NCBI GenBank assembly: GCA_003054495.1
Contig: CP028514.1
Span: 1,651,501 to 1,715,500, forward strand
DNA length: 64,000 bases
Direction of reading: 5' to 3'
DNA from: Carboxydocella thermautotrophica
Lineage (GTDB): Bacteria; Bacillota; GCA-003054495; Carboxydocellales; Carboxydocellaceae
Below the pieces are notes generated by a model. The model was not told the DNA's origin. It was given only the letters and a program-made list of their open reading frames with translations, and made no database searches. Shown here piece after piece: positions 36,501 through 44,267 of the stretch. The position numbers and the translations under genes were made by a program. Positions within the stretch are counted from its first letter, which is position 1, and each line of letters starts with the position of its first letter.

Positions 36501-38908
36501 TCAGCAGTAGTGCCATATTTACTGTTGCTCCGGCTCAAGCTGGCATGGGGCTTGCCGGTAAAGTTGGCCTGATAATCCTCGGTAATATGCCTGGTAGTAC
36601 CATGACAGGTAAAACACCAGTCGCGATACTCGGTTGTAGCAAAATTGGGCACACTGACCGGGTCCGGCGTAACCGCTGTCCCTGAGACAGGGTCGGTCCA
36701 GGCGACCGGGTTTTTCAAACCATAGGGGTTAGAACCCGTATGTTTGGTATGATCCGGTTCGTGGCAGGTATCACAGGATACCTTTTTGCCACTGGATGTA
36801 CCCGCATAAATAATGGGATGGGATGAGTTTTTGTCAAATTCATTCTGGTCATGGCAGGCTGCACAGTTCAGAGCAGGACCTGCATAAGGATTACGCAAAT
36901 ATCCTTTTGGCGTATGGTTAGCTTTACAATTCAAATAACAGGCATAGCCGGTGGCATTGCCCTGGCTGTCGGTACCGGTAGCATAAAAGGCCAGACGGCC
37001 ATTGGCCGGACTCACCGCATTGAGGAGATAAGACCAGTCAAAACTGATATTGACCGGGTTATTCAAATTCCAGTTAGAGTTATTTACTTTGGTTCCGTTC
37101 TTATAGGCATTGGTATTACTTAGATCAAAATACTGGTTACTACCTGTATGAGGATCATGACATGTCCGACAAGAGAGTTTATAACTATTCACGTGCCAGT
37201 GATAGTTGCGACCATTGCCATTGCCGAAACGGCTACCTACAATGGGGTTACTGCCATTATTCCAGTAATAACGGTAGTCATGGCATTTAAAACACAACTC
37301 ATTACGGTTATGAGTTACTGCCGTCGGATAAGGTTTGTTAACAAAAGGTGCTGTAATCATAAATTGATATTTTGAGCCATGGGGTTCATGGCACATCATA
37401 CAGCCATTCCAGGCCGCAAACTTCTGGTCATGGATTGAACCTGTAAAAGCATTACTGGAATTATAGATCTTGTTTTGCGAACTATATTGGTAATAATTAA
37501 AACCTTTACTAACATGACAGTTAATACAAAGATTGGCCTTATTCTCCCAGCGCAAAAGCGGGTAATTAGAGGAACCATGAGGTTTATGGCAATTCAGACA
37601 GGCGATCATGGTTCCGGTTGCAGATTCGCCAGTAATGGGCTCTCGCTCCACCATGGCGATCCCATCAGTCTGGGGGCTGCTGGTCGGTGCCACCGGATTC
37701 AGGTTAGCATCAACGCTGGCATATTGCATTAAACTATTGGGGTCATTGCCAATATTATGAACGGAATTAGCAAAAAAAGTCTGATGATCAATTCCAAAAG
37801 GCCTGGGTAGATCCGAAGGAGCTCCGTGACAGGTCCAGCAGACATCATTGCCACTATAATTAGGGCCTTTGAGCGTCCCGTTAACATTGCGCTGGGCTGC
37901 CAGCAAGCGAATGGAGCCGTTTTTCTTTCCCGTTACTGCACTGGTAGAGTCTGTGTTGCTGAAGTGGGGATTGTGACAATCCTGACAAAAGGTTTTGCCC
38001 TCCGGCACCTTATGGTGGGAGGTATTAACCTGAACATCAAACTGGCTTTTGACATCATAAATTGAAGCTGTACCGTCATGGCAGACATAACAGGTCTCAG
38101 CAACAGTGTCTTTCAAGACCAGCTGATAACCATGGGCTGAATGGGTAGAATGACACAGTTTGCAAAGGTCCTGCCGCCCCGGGTCAGTAAACTTGCCATG
38201 GGGCTGCAGAGTTGGTGTAGCGACAACCTTCACAGTAACTGCCTGTTGAGCATAAGCCAGATTGCCGGTACTATCGCGGCCTATCCCCTGCACATAAATA
38301 GTATAAACCCCTTGAGTAGCCGGGGGAATCAGTTTAACCTTAAATACTTCATCATGAAGTTTACGGTTACGGTCTCCGGGAGTTCCATTGCTACCATCAT
38401 CCAATGTAACCCCCTGCTGATTAACCGGAGTAGAATTAGCAGGAAAATCAGTAACAAACATAAAAGGACTATACAAAGGCGCATTTTTGGCTGTATCCTG
38501 TTTGGCAACAGCCCAGGGGGTCAGATCAGATTGGCCATTATCACTCCAGGGAGTATCAGGATTAGCCACTTGCCACTGGTAAGTAGCAGGTACCTGGACG
38601 GCACCTGCTACAGTTCCGTTTAATCCGTAGCCCAATCCTGTGACCCGATAAGTAATCTCAAGCGCCTGACCAGCAGTAAGGCTGACTTCAGACACTGCTC
38701 CCTTACTTGTTCCGTTGACAGATACATCCAGGAGCGTCACAGTTCCCCCGCCCCTGGTATCATGACAGGAATTACAATAATTCTTCTCACTGGCGGTATC
38801 CAGTTTGCCATTCGGCCAGGCCCAGGCCCAGCTGATAAAGGCGAGCCAGCACCCGACGGTCAGGAGGAATATATTAAATTTTCCAGTAGACAAGACTGTT
38901 TTTTTCAT
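30530..38908 (-). CDS. Giant secreted multihaem cytochrome with four Fn3 domains (42 CXXCH + 3 unusual sites)
   Basis: A 2792-residue exported protein. Signal peptide 1-30 (ending WAWAWP). Haem domain A (about 44-1385) holds 26 CXXCH sites plus CX3CK (CYLNCK) and two CX3CH sites (CMTKCH, CMTNCH). Then come about 640 residues of beta-sandwich: four Fn3 domains (each with PP/AP-x-AP and GYYIYR or GYNIYR) around a 200-residue non-Fn3 segment. Haem domain B (about 2040-2700) has 16 CXXCH sites. Many haems are in CHNPHGS or CHDPHGT doubled motifs. The C-terminus ends in a C-x6-C-G-x-H tail. It has no sortase or S-layer anchor. AAGGAGG precedes the ATG. It likely conducts electrons across or beyond the wall. 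It is cotranscribed with a 6-haem protein and ResB/CcsA pairs 3 and 2. Confidence 0.92.
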   Translation of the reverse strand: MKKTVLSTGKFNIFLLTVGCWLAFISWAWAWPNGKLDTASEKNYCNSCHDTRGGGTVTLLDVSVNGTSKGAVSEVSLTAGQALEITYRVTGLGYGLNGTVAGAVQVPATYQWQVANPDTPWSDNGQSDLTPWAVAKQDTAKNAPLYSPFMFVTDFPANSTPVNQQGVTLDDGSNGTPGDRNRKLHDEVFKVKLIPPATQGVYTIYVQGIGRDSTGNLAYAQQAVTVKVVATPTLQPHGKFTDPGRQDLCKLCHSTHSAHGYQLVLKDTVAETCYVCHDGTASIYDVKSQFDVQVNTSHHKVPEGKTFCQDCHNPHFSNTDSTSAVTGKKNGSIRLLAAQRNVNGTLKGPNYSGNDVCWTCHGAPSDLPRPFGIDHQTFFANSVHNIGNDPNSLMQYASVDANLNPVAPTSSPQTDGIAMVEREPITGESATGTMIACLNCHKPHGSSNYPLLRWENKANLCINCHVSKGFNYYQYSSQNKIYNSSNAFTGSIHDQKFAAWNGCMMCHEPHGSKYQFMITAPFVNKPYPTAVTHNRNELCFKCHDYRYYWNNGSNPIVGSRFGNGNGRNYHWHVNSYKLSCRTCHDPHTGSNQYFDLSNTNAYKNGTKVNNSNWNLNNPVNISFDWSYLLNAVSPANGRLAFYATGTDSQGNATGYACYLNCKANHTPKGYLRNPYAGPALNCAACHDQNEFDKNSSHPIIYAGTSSGKKVSCDTCHEPDHTKHTGSNPYGLKNPVAWTDPVSGTAVTPDPVSVPNFATTEYRDWCFTCHGTTRHITEDYQANFTGKPHASLSRSNSKYGTTADGVSKDQPCLVCHEHHASTNVRLLRRDIDTTDTHAIDADTDVGKVNACLDCHDGYPAKQDIRKLYYAETSAGHFIKSVDSTKKLLCTECHSPHGTTNAKYLWDRDKYGTLQFAGTAWPTNKTGSSFNVREFCLVCHPTSDQPSRVYYTGNTIKVTSSDQPANSYKITIKPLPASIASHSSTSTDKCDICHDPHKPWPATGSNADCYLCHGKRGEAYNIEALMGQEGTLSAGKISRHKIYDPNTADTNDCMTKCHLAHPHNPRSNNIKAVDEKTLCFNCHDTNGAPGPQPRIDMLKYAGKPHDYVKQEHSYSDGSGFGNNCTKCHNPHGSDYKPLLKWANGDTLCYQCHDGLHTDGNGATISNIKTLYQAYGHYLKSDPTKKLKCADCHFPHGTSNTKYLRDADVSEAIYTNGDTNQLRTFPSNIGSNDSRRPFCTVCHLPNNQDASADFVRWVDPDLPGGQIDLAELPLVGPKSGITLSEHTAVSTANCMACHNPHDPRPVGSNKDCYKCHGGSSALAPNIDQLAGLWDGTQNTWPDGQGGRTTTSTIVSYHKITDALSPDTNTCMTNCHKPHSHNPKADLIKDRTGASGDVTPPNAPSGLSAQALAKSLVKVSWTPSDSSDIFGYYIYRNDFTDANAIGVINNTSTTGTVSFYDGAVRGTPPFTYKIKAFDRAGNSTWLNTTVNVSPAYTSDTTAPSAPADLKAVALNSARISLTWSRSTDASGVKGYYIYRSTDGTNFSRIGFSGTTSFVDAPGLNNGILPNTTYWYKVTAIDKTLDLGGTGNESGYSNVASVTTPTATIPVTNGLYKSGSNVVEFFDYQNGRTNIFPAGTNIRVKVTTSTINNATTRRVIVYSKTGGQLATYTMSQTSTSAPYTYEVTFTRSTPGLYYFLVEVSSGAGTIRAYEAVEIAATTEHYRTYEDSGYTTEKLEFQAGQVVYGEVSANVNGTIGTTTATLYRMDGTTAATLTASNVAYNGNYIRFQVTWPSGLNAGDWYSLYIRVRNTGGTTLVNEYKLLKNYAVDTTPPSAPTISSLQPGSNSVVVNWSASTPADDVAGYSIYRSSDGTNYIKVGSVDAANLSFTDSGLKGNTQYWYRVSAFDLSGNASTGAAVTTTTAAEPVDNVAPPPPAGVNATPIKDIVTGSMAVELTWAPASAADGVVGYNIYRIVPGFSQPLKVGSTTGTTWTDLYLKGTTSYSYYVTAFDLEGNESSFSTKVTALTLVDPMASLERALCMTCHDGTGSPPGAPVIGTSYNSSKHNVDVPVDTFSDGSIYYGNCTKCHVPHGSQYPSLLKKAKDNELCFDCHTNASSNYKYSGRRTFEMSAHSRTTDSPSGTPIVFPNSYGTGGTRDPNSAADKATYAGKCFNCHTPHGKFVPTEHGGDGVSVTRASTLDSYRFTVGADTFISVNALCEGCHAAVSFGAWNGFTIYNKTAHGNKNNLLVRWDNESAPSECTNCHDPHGTDYGSMLKLPMNTDAVDSNGNSLKNSVCFWCHDKPEVIAQTYWFRGKAAYNASEHASKAKWYDSATGQSAMFVPGNCMNCHSPHGKEDPSNPGNPYPKQLLKNPDNNELCYNCHDSVALVKKVYGTGVYWYEAAAPGYPTVYWKGGTNNNDNTIPDTELVDPAVKIAGQSLFSVSSHGSNANAKWPGGTEGGNYTQASNAAGACYNCHDPHGSGYQSSTLKPASDLCFTCHDGTGPSSKNVAGQFDGTVGHTVKDPNYIARHVPGQDPAQMNYDDNSKTVQCVDCHNTHILKTKDTFVRDNLKASGIDVNGNFKQVADFQYEVCIKCHSTFGSKTTLPTGWSDVRSRFQTTHDSHHGVFGVKGTNTYVNSTTLTTYGLNILNRTPPAGQGKVLCSDCHYTHTGTDVSNPYNLKLSTDTAVSSAPLIVKHCTLCHKPTSYGYTTSTGSRFSNHSKGDHKTSNGCYECHGDPSVKGYMHGFTWNGYGKFIRGRAIAEYYPSNIGSKNGCYLLQGTCGSHTTRTSRTSGS

Positions 38909-38935
38909 TCCGTCCCCCTCCTTCTCCGCTCAGGT

Positions 38936-40180
38936 TTAGGGATTATCAGTTTTCTGATGGCAATCCTCACAGATCACCATACCAGGGGCGCGTTTTAAAG
39001 CGGTAGATAAACGCCCACTTCTGGTAATATTTTGTTCAACCACAGTAGTGCCATGAGCGCGATGACAGGTCAGGCAGACCACCAGATTGCCATTTTCATA
39101 CGGATAATTTCCTCGCGGTGTCAAACCATTGTAACTGTTAGGAATATTTACGGCATGCATAACAAAATCTATGGAATTTGCATTCAAGTCATAGCCTGTT
39201 TGCTCGGTAAATTTGGCCAAACGATGTCCACTCCCGGCTTTCTGGTTAAAGTCACTGTGACAGGTACCACAGAAATATACAGTACCACTCACATATTTTG
39301 GTATTTCCTGATTGGTACCAGTATCGGTTACGGCGTAGCCAATAATAGCGTTAGTTTGTTCTCCACTACTTGACCCTACCAAGCTTTTTAACAACCGATA
39401 ATTACCATTATCATGAGGGTTGTGACAACTAGTGCAATCCAGCTGCCTGGCCATGAAAAATGAGTCATAAATCATTTCCCCTGGTGCCTCCCCATGGGGG
39501 GTCCCGACATTGTGGACCGAAGTGGGTACCGCAGTGATAGCAGCACTGCCATTGTAATCGTAATATACCGCAGCATAAACCTCAGCAGTAGTATTGCTGG
39601 CAGGTGGCAGAGTACCAAAAGGCCCACTGGATGTAGGAGCAAGTACAGAACCTGGCAGGGTAACTGTGCCATTTAAGACATTATACTTACTCTGAGTGCC
39701 ATCATGACAAACCAGACAGGTACGGGTTCCTGTTTTTTGTGTCAAAAGTTTGGGGCCTTCGGCTGCGTGGGTAACATGACAACTGGCACATGCCCCTAAG
39801 TTTTGATCATAGTAGTCATGGGGACTGGTATTAGGGGGAAATGCCTTCCCGATAGGAGACTCAATAGTAGTAGTACCATCCGTCGCTGTCACCTTGTAAT
39901 AGTAATTGCGATAATTCTCCACTCCAGTATCCGCATATTGTGTTGCCGGACCAGTATACAAAGTAGTCCAGGTGGTCCCGTCGGCAGTCCGGCTCAAAGT
40001 GTAGCTGGTAGCCCCAGTTACACTGGTCCAGTAGACTGTTTCCTGGTTATTGCCTCCTACCATCCCGGTGAACCGGATTGTTGCTTCCGGGTCAATTGCC
40101 GCCCAGGCCTGAATAGTATGGAACAGAAGCAACAGGATTGTTATGGCCGTGATTGTACTATATTTAATTATCTTGACCAT
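38936..40180 (-). CDS. OmcS-like hexahaem cytochrome with N-terminal Fn3-like domain
   Basis: A 414-residue exported protein. Signal peptide 1-28, an Fn3-like domain (about 30-112), then six CXXCH sites starting at C131, C155, C249, C304, C369 and C404. The run CASCHVTHAAEG, SVHNV, CTSCHNPHDNG, CGTCH and CLTCHRAHGT parallels the 338-residue hexahaem protein encoded at 52377-53393 and, from memory, the order and spacing in Geobacter OmcS. By that likeness it may polymerise into a conductive filament, with the Fn3 domain as a decoration. It lies between NHL protein 1 and the giant cytochrome, all in one unit. Filament formation is inference. Confidence 0.85.
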   Translation of the reverse strand: MVKIIKYSTITAITILLLLFHTIQAWAAIDPEATIRFTGMVGGNNQETVYWTSVTGATSYTLSRTADGTTWTTLYTGPATQYADTGVENYRNYYYKVTATDGTTTIESPIGKAFPPNTSPHDYYDQNLGACASCHVTHAAEGPKLLTQKTGTRTCLVCHDGTQSKYNVLNGTVTLPGSVLAPTSSGPFGTLPPASNTTAEVYAAVYYDYNGSAAITAVPTSVHNVGTPHGEAPGEMIYDSFFMARQLDCTSCHNPHDNGNYRLLKSLVGSSSGEQTNAIIGYAVTDTGTNQEIPKYVSGTVYFCGTCHSDFNQKAGSGHRLAKFTEQTGYDLNANSIDFVMHAVNIPNSYNGLTPRGNYPYENGNLVVCLTCHRAHGTTVVEQNITRSGRLSTALKRAPGMVICEDCHQKTDNP

Positions 40181-40197
40181 AACAACCCCTCCTTTTT

Positions 40198-41151
40198 CTA
40201 TTTCAAGACTACAATCCGGTCATTTTCCCGGTCAGTTATATAAATTCTGCCTGTGCCATCAGTCGCTACCCCATTGGGAAAGCGAAAAGGATCTCCTTCC
40301 TTAAAGCCAGCAATCTGTCCGACCAGTTTAAAATTAGCATCCAAAACTATCACAGCCTGTTGCATCGTATCCACTACAATCCAGGCATTTCTTTCCCGGT
40401 CAAAGGTAATTCCCCGCGGTAGTACAAACCCTATTCCTTCCTTAATGGTCTTTACATGTTTACCGTTATCCGCATTGAAAACTTGCAAGCGTCCATTGTT
40501 GGAATCTGCCACTATCAGCAAGCTCTCATCTTCATTTAGGGCTATCCCGTTAGCATAGGATAAACCTCGCTCACCCGAACCTGGTTCTCCGATTCTTTTA
40601 ACCACCCTGCCCTGTTCATCTAAAACCAGTACTTGCTGACTTAATAGATCTGATACATATAATAAACCTTTACTGTTTAATGCAAGGGCCACCGGACGAA
40701 GATTGTTTTTACTATCCCTGGGCCAGGACTCCAGGTATTTCCCTTCCTTATCAAGTACTACAATCCGATTATTATTCAAATCAGCAACAAAAATTTTACC
40801 AGCACCAGCAGCAACAGCTACTGGGTAATTAAATTTATCGGGGCCGTTACCAAAACTGCCAACGCTTTTTAACTTTTTTCCATTGCGATCAAACCAAACT
40901 AGCCTGTGTTTGGCAGAATCAGCAACAATAATTTTATTGCCATCAACCCCCACTCCCAGGGGTTTTAACAGTCCGGTTTGTTTATCATTGCCAAAGGCAA
41001 ACAATCCCTGGGGCAATGAATGCACTGGCTGCGTAATCGATTCCAGTGGGTTTTGTTTAGTCAGGTAGAAATAAAAGAATATGCTCATGCTGATTATAAT
41101 CAGCGTTAGTATGATGATCACTAGTTTATCACGGCTGATAGTTTTAGTCAT
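40198..41151 (-). CDS. NHL-repeat beta-propeller protein 1, membrane-anchored
   Basis: A 317-residue protein with one N-terminal helix (about 9-29) and six NHL-type blades. Examples are FGNGPDKFNYPVAVAAGAGKIFVADLNNNRIVV and GIALNEDESLLIVADSNNGRLQV. The ATG at 41151 is supported by GAGGTGGC upstream. It would face outward. It is first in the operon, directly before the hexahaem protein. The same NHL-hexahaem pairing recurs at 52377-54464, so a chaperone or assembly role for the cytochrome is the best guess; NHL proteins usually bind partners and lack catalysis. Confidence 0.85.
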   Translation of the reverse strand: MTKTISRDKLVIIILTLIIISMSIFFYFYLTKQNPLESITQPVHSLPQGLFAFGNDKQTGLLKPLGVGVDGNKIIVADSAKHRLVWFDRNGKKLKSVGSFGNGPDKFNYPVAVAAGAGKIFVADLNNNRIVVLDKEGKYLESWPRDSKNNLRPVALALNSKGLLYVSDLLSQQVLVLDEQGRVVKRIGEPGSGERGLSYANGIALNEDESLLIVADSNNGRLQVFNADNGKHVKTIKEGIGFVLPRGITFDRERNAWIVVDTMQQAVIVLDANFKLVGQIAGFKEGDPFRFPNGVATDGTGRIYITDRENDRIVVLK

Positions 41152-41201
41152 AATTGCCACCTCGAGGATGTAATTTAGTTCACAATTTACCTTACTACAT
41201 T

Positions 41202-41228
41202 ATTCGACATAAACTTTACTTTTCCTGC
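41202..41228 (-). promoter_or_regulatory. Sigma-H-type promoter before the NHL1-hexahaem-giant cytochrome operon
   Basis: On the minus strand: -35 GCAGGAAAA (41220-41228), an 11-base spacer, -10 GTCGAAT (41202-41208), 51 bases before the NHL1 start. Confidence 0.75.
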
Positions 41229-41238
41229 CACAAAAACA

Positions 41239-41267
41239 AAAAAGCCGGATTAAACTCCGGCTTTTTT
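41239..41267 (-). terminator. Terminator after the LuxE-like gene
   Basis: AAAAAGCCGGA and TCCGGCTTTTTT form a strong stem (41239-41267) with a T-run on the minus strand. It overlaps the stop region of the LuxE-like gene and separates it from the NHL1 promoter. Confidence 0.85.
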
Positions 41268-42446
41268 CAAGATCTGGTCCATTACTGTCGAACAGGCATG
41301 GGAGTGGGCCAGCATTCCATCTACTACCGTGGAACAACGGTGTCCTAACCCGAGAGCAAAATCCTTCACTGAGGTGACCTGTTCAGCACGCCCTATTATT
41401 TCAAATCCATTTGCAGTCAAATAGCCCAGATTATCAGTCTGTACAGCCAGTACAGTGGCCCGGTTGGTCAAATCATAGTGGCGGATTAGCCCGATCTCCC
41501 CTGGCGGTAAAGGCTGCCCGGTACGCAATCCAACCACAACTGTCCTGGTCCAGGGAGGAGTAATTTTTTGTCTTTCCACATTTGTCCGTCCCTGCAATAC
41601 TTCCGCCAGGACATTGTCGATATAATTGGTACCACTTTCACTCATACCCAGGACATTCACACACATATATGCAGGCACGCTCAGGAATTCCTGACAGTTC
41701 TGATAAAACTCTTCTCTGGTCATAGCCCCAAAGGTGCCCTGATAACCACCCCCATCAAGAACCCTGGAACCAGCGGGCAGCTCCAGCCGCAGATTCAGCT
41801 GGCGCAAGTGGTTAAAGAAGAGGACAAAGCCCGATGTAGCACCCACCAGGGCTACAGGTTCTTGACCTTTTACCGCATCTTGCAAAAAGGTCAGTAACCC
41901 ATCCACATCCAGCCCTTGCGTAGAAATAAAATAGCGACTGTCTTCCTTGCCATAATTTTTCACCAACTGGGCCAGACCAAAAGCCATCGCCATCCCTGGG
42001 GCCTGTTCCGGCGGTGGGATCAACATGGCCATGGTCATTTTATCCCGATCAGGAAAACAGTACTTTTTCGTCAGCAACGCATTAGCCTGGATGATATTGG
42101 CCAGACTGGACCGGTCCCGGAAAATTTTTCCCCGCAAATTGGGATCGGAAGTGCCACTGGTCAACAGGGCCAATTCACTCTTCTCTACCGGGATGCTGGC
42201 TACTACCGACTCCTTAAAAGCCTGGGTAGGAATCGCCGGAATCTGGCTCCAGTGGCTGATTTGACCAGGATATTTGCCCAATTGTTCACATAAGTTGCGG
42301 TAATAGTCGTTTGCCTCAAACTGGTAAGCGAAGATTTCCAGCGCCAGGGCATTAAACTCAGCCTCATTAGTTTCCTGCTCCCAGCTGCGGGCAATAAATG
42401 CCGCCACCTTCGCATCCAGCTCTTCAGCCCATTTTGTTAATTCCAT
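41250..42446 (-). CDS. LuxE-type acyl-protein synthetase family protein
   Basis: A 398-residue cytoplasmic protein of the LuxE (acyl-protein synthetase) branch of the adenylate-forming superfamily. Visible marks are IPAIPTQAFKESVVAS, LTSGTSDPNLRGKI (nucleotide loop), LDGGGYQGTFGAMTREEFY, VNVLGMSESGTNYID and a C-terminal GRAEQVTSVKDFALGLGHRC. It would activate a carboxylate as an adenylate and pass it to a protein thiol or other acceptor. The C-terminus repeats CSTV-x-D in two adjacent copies. It is last in the operon of the 1767-residue cytochrome with resB/ccsA pair 4. The link to cytochromes is unexplained. Confidence 0.82.
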   Translation of the reverse strand: MELTKWAEELDAKVAAFIARSWEQETNEAEFNALALEIFAYQFEANDYYRNLCEQLGKYPGQISHWSQIPAIPTQAFKESVVASIPVEKSELALLTSGTSDPNLRGKIFRDRSSLANIIQANALLTKKYCFPDRDKMTMAMLIPPPEQAPGMAMAFGLAQLVKNYGKEDSRYFISTQGLDVDGLLTFLQDAVKGQEPVALVGATSGFVLFFNHLRQLNLRLELPAGSRVLDGGGYQGTFGAMTREEFYQNCQEFLSVPAYMCVNVLGMSESGTNYIDNVLAEVLQGRTNVERQKITPPWTRTVVVGLRTGQPLPPGEIGLIRHYDLTNRATVLAVQTDNLGYLTANGFEIIGRAEQVTSVKDFALGLGHRCSTVVDGMLAHSHACSTVMDQILKKAGV

Positions 42447-42464
42447 CTTGCTCTCCCCCTTATT

Positions 42465-43268
42465 TTAATAGGTTAAATGCTCATGAGCAGTGGGATAAAA
42501 CAGCGGAATGCCGAAAAAGGCAAAGAGGATTAAAAGTAAAGCCGCAATACTGAGCCAGGCTGCCCTGACTCCCCGCCATCCCCAGGAAAAACGAAGGTGC
42601 AAGGCTATGCCATAAACCAGCCAGGAAATGAGGGCCCAGGTTTCAATCGGATCCCAGCGCCAGTAAGCTCCCCAGGCCTTATAGGCCCAGATGGATCCGG
42701 AAAGAATCATAATTCCCAGCATAATAAAAGCAAACCCGGAAACGCTATAATTTAAACGATCCAATCTTTCCAGCTCCGCCGGATCCGCTGTTTTCCTTCG
42801 CCAGAGAAATGCCCCACCAAGTCCGGCAGCAATCAGGGCAGAACCGTATGATAGTTTAGCGAAAAAAATGTGTACTCCCAGCCAGAAAGTATAAAAAGTT
42901 CTGGGTATTTCCTCAATTTCTTTGGTCCCCATTGCGCCCAGGCCTATCATCAAAAACACCACTGGCCATAACCAGCCCACTATACTTCTCGCCGCCGGTA
43001 CCAGCATCGAAAATAATTGAATTAATAGTGCAGCCCCCCAGGCATAAGAGGTATATACTTCATAAGTGCCCCAGTAAGGAAAATGCCCGGTTTGATACCA
43101 GCGCAACAACAATGCCGCCGTCTGAGGAACCAATCCCAGCCAGGCTACAACATAGCTCCATTGCCGCCAGTTTGGTTTGCTAAACCATGAGCCTGCTATT
43201 GTCAGTGAAGCTGCTACAACATAAAAGAAAACACTTACCCAGAGCAAAATCAGTTGTGTCTTGAGCAC
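42465..43268 (-). CDS. CcsA-type cytochrome c synthase subunit, pair 4
   Basis: A 267-residue CcsA homologue with about eight helices. The haem motif is WGAYWRWDPIETWALISW near residue 200, and FFAKLSYGSALIAAGLGGAF is the conserved helix. The arginine replacing the usual S/A after Y-W in the haem motif sets this copy apart from the other three. The GTG start at 43268 has GGAGGTGAGCTG upstream. It follows resB-4 by four bases and precedes the LuxE-like gene. Confidence 0.9.
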   Translation of the reverse strand: MLKTQLILLWVSVFFYVVAASLTIAGSWFSKPNWRQWSYVVAWLGLVPQTAALLLRWYQTGHFPYWGTYEVYTSYAWGAALLIQLFSMLVPAARSIVGWLWPVVFLMIGLGAMGTKEIEEIPRTFYTFWLGVHIFFAKLSYGSALIAAGLGGAFLWRRKTADPAELERLDRLNYSVSGFAFIMLGIMILSGSIWAYKAWGAYWRWDPIETWALISWLVYGIALHLRFSWGWRGVRAAWLSIAALLLILFAFFGIPLFYPTAHEHLTY

Positions 43269-43272
43269 CAGC

Positions 43273-44235
43273 TCACCTCCTTCGATTTTTGCCAGTAAAC
43301 CAGAGGCCCAATCCTGCCGTCGCTAACCAGGAACCAGCAAAGACAATTTTGGCTCCAGGATCATAAACTGTTTCTAAACCCACCCAGGCTCTGATCTCCC
43401 CTAACTCCAGCTGATAGGGACCTAAATTCCTTACCTGCCCGGGGCGAAGCTCTACTTCTTCTCCGGCTTTCACGATCAGCATGGGATTTATCAGTTTTTC
43501 CGAGTTTTTGTTTTTCTCATCTGGATAAAAGATCCCGCTCAATTTTAAATCAGGTAATATCTCTAATAGCTTAATTCTGTATCCCTGCTCATTTTCATCT
43601 GTTTTTTCTGCCGGCAATAAGAAAGCACCCACCAATTCACCATCTTTTTTTACTACCAGACCCGGGGCGTAACCCGTAGCGTAATGAAAGAAACGCCAAT
43701 CTCCAATGATTAGTGGTTGCCCTTTTTCAATCCATACTGCTTCTTCTCCCCGTTCAGTCTTGACCATTACCAGGGAACTGGTGTAAGCCAGAGTTCCATC
43801 GGCTCGCCAGTGCCGCTTCTGTTCCAATAACTGTAGGTTCCATCCTGGCCACTGACGCTGCCAGCGACCGGTTTCCAGGACAGAAAAAGCAGTAGGTGTT
43901 AAAGCCTTTTCCTGGCCCTCCCCCAGTACCAGATAACCTTCTACTTTATAAGCAAAACTGAGTAGCGCCCCGCAAGTTACAAAAATTAATCCCCAGTGAA
44001 AAATCACAGACCCCCATATTGCTAACGGTGCTGACCACCGTAATTTTCGACTTTGAAACAAAGTACAGGCTAATAAATTAATCAGGAAAACCAGACCTAA
44101 AAATAAAAATACCGGATGCCGAAATAGTTGTGATTGATTAAGAACCATGGCCATTATGCTGTATCCTAACATTAAAAACATAACAACTGCTGCTAAAGAG
44201 ACTGACCGCAAGAATCGCCCCAGTTTACTTATCAT
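43273..44235 (-). CDS. ResB-like cytochrome c biogenesis protein, pair 4 (short form)
   Basis: The shortest ResB copy, 320 residues. It keeps an N-terminal pair of helices (SVSLAAVVMFLMLGYSIMA; HPVFLFLGLVFLINLLACTLF) and the third helix with VIFHWGLIFVTCGALLSFAY. A reduced outer domain (about 105-290) and the last helix IVFAGSWLATAGLGLWF follow. The ATG at 44235 has TTGAGGTG upstream, like resB-2. It lies directly after the 1767-residue cytochrome. The reduced outer domain may mean a different client. Confidence 0.82.
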   Translation of the reverse strand: MISKLGRFLRSVSLAAVVMFLMLGYSIMAMVLNQSQLFRHPVFLFLGLVFLINLLACTLFQSRKLRWSAPLAIWGSVIFHWGLIFVTCGALLSFAYKVEGYLVLGEGQEKALTPTAFSVLETGRWQRQWPGWNLQLLEQKRHWRADGTLAYTSSLVMVKTERGEEAVWIEKGQPLIIGDWRFFHYATGYAPGLVVKKDGELVGAFLLPAEKTDENEQGYRIKLLEILPDLKLSGIFYPDEKNKNSEKLINPMLIVKAGEEVELRPGQVRNLGPYQLELGEIRAWVGLETVYDPGAKIVFAGSWLATAGLGLWFTGKNRRR

Positions 44236-44267
44236 ATTACACCTCAATGACGGAATTGAAATAAGGG

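Noticed and set aside
30530-38908. Sortase (LPXTG) or S-layer anchors on the giant cytochromes
   Set aside because: No such motif or C-terminal hydrophobic helix is present in either giant protein.
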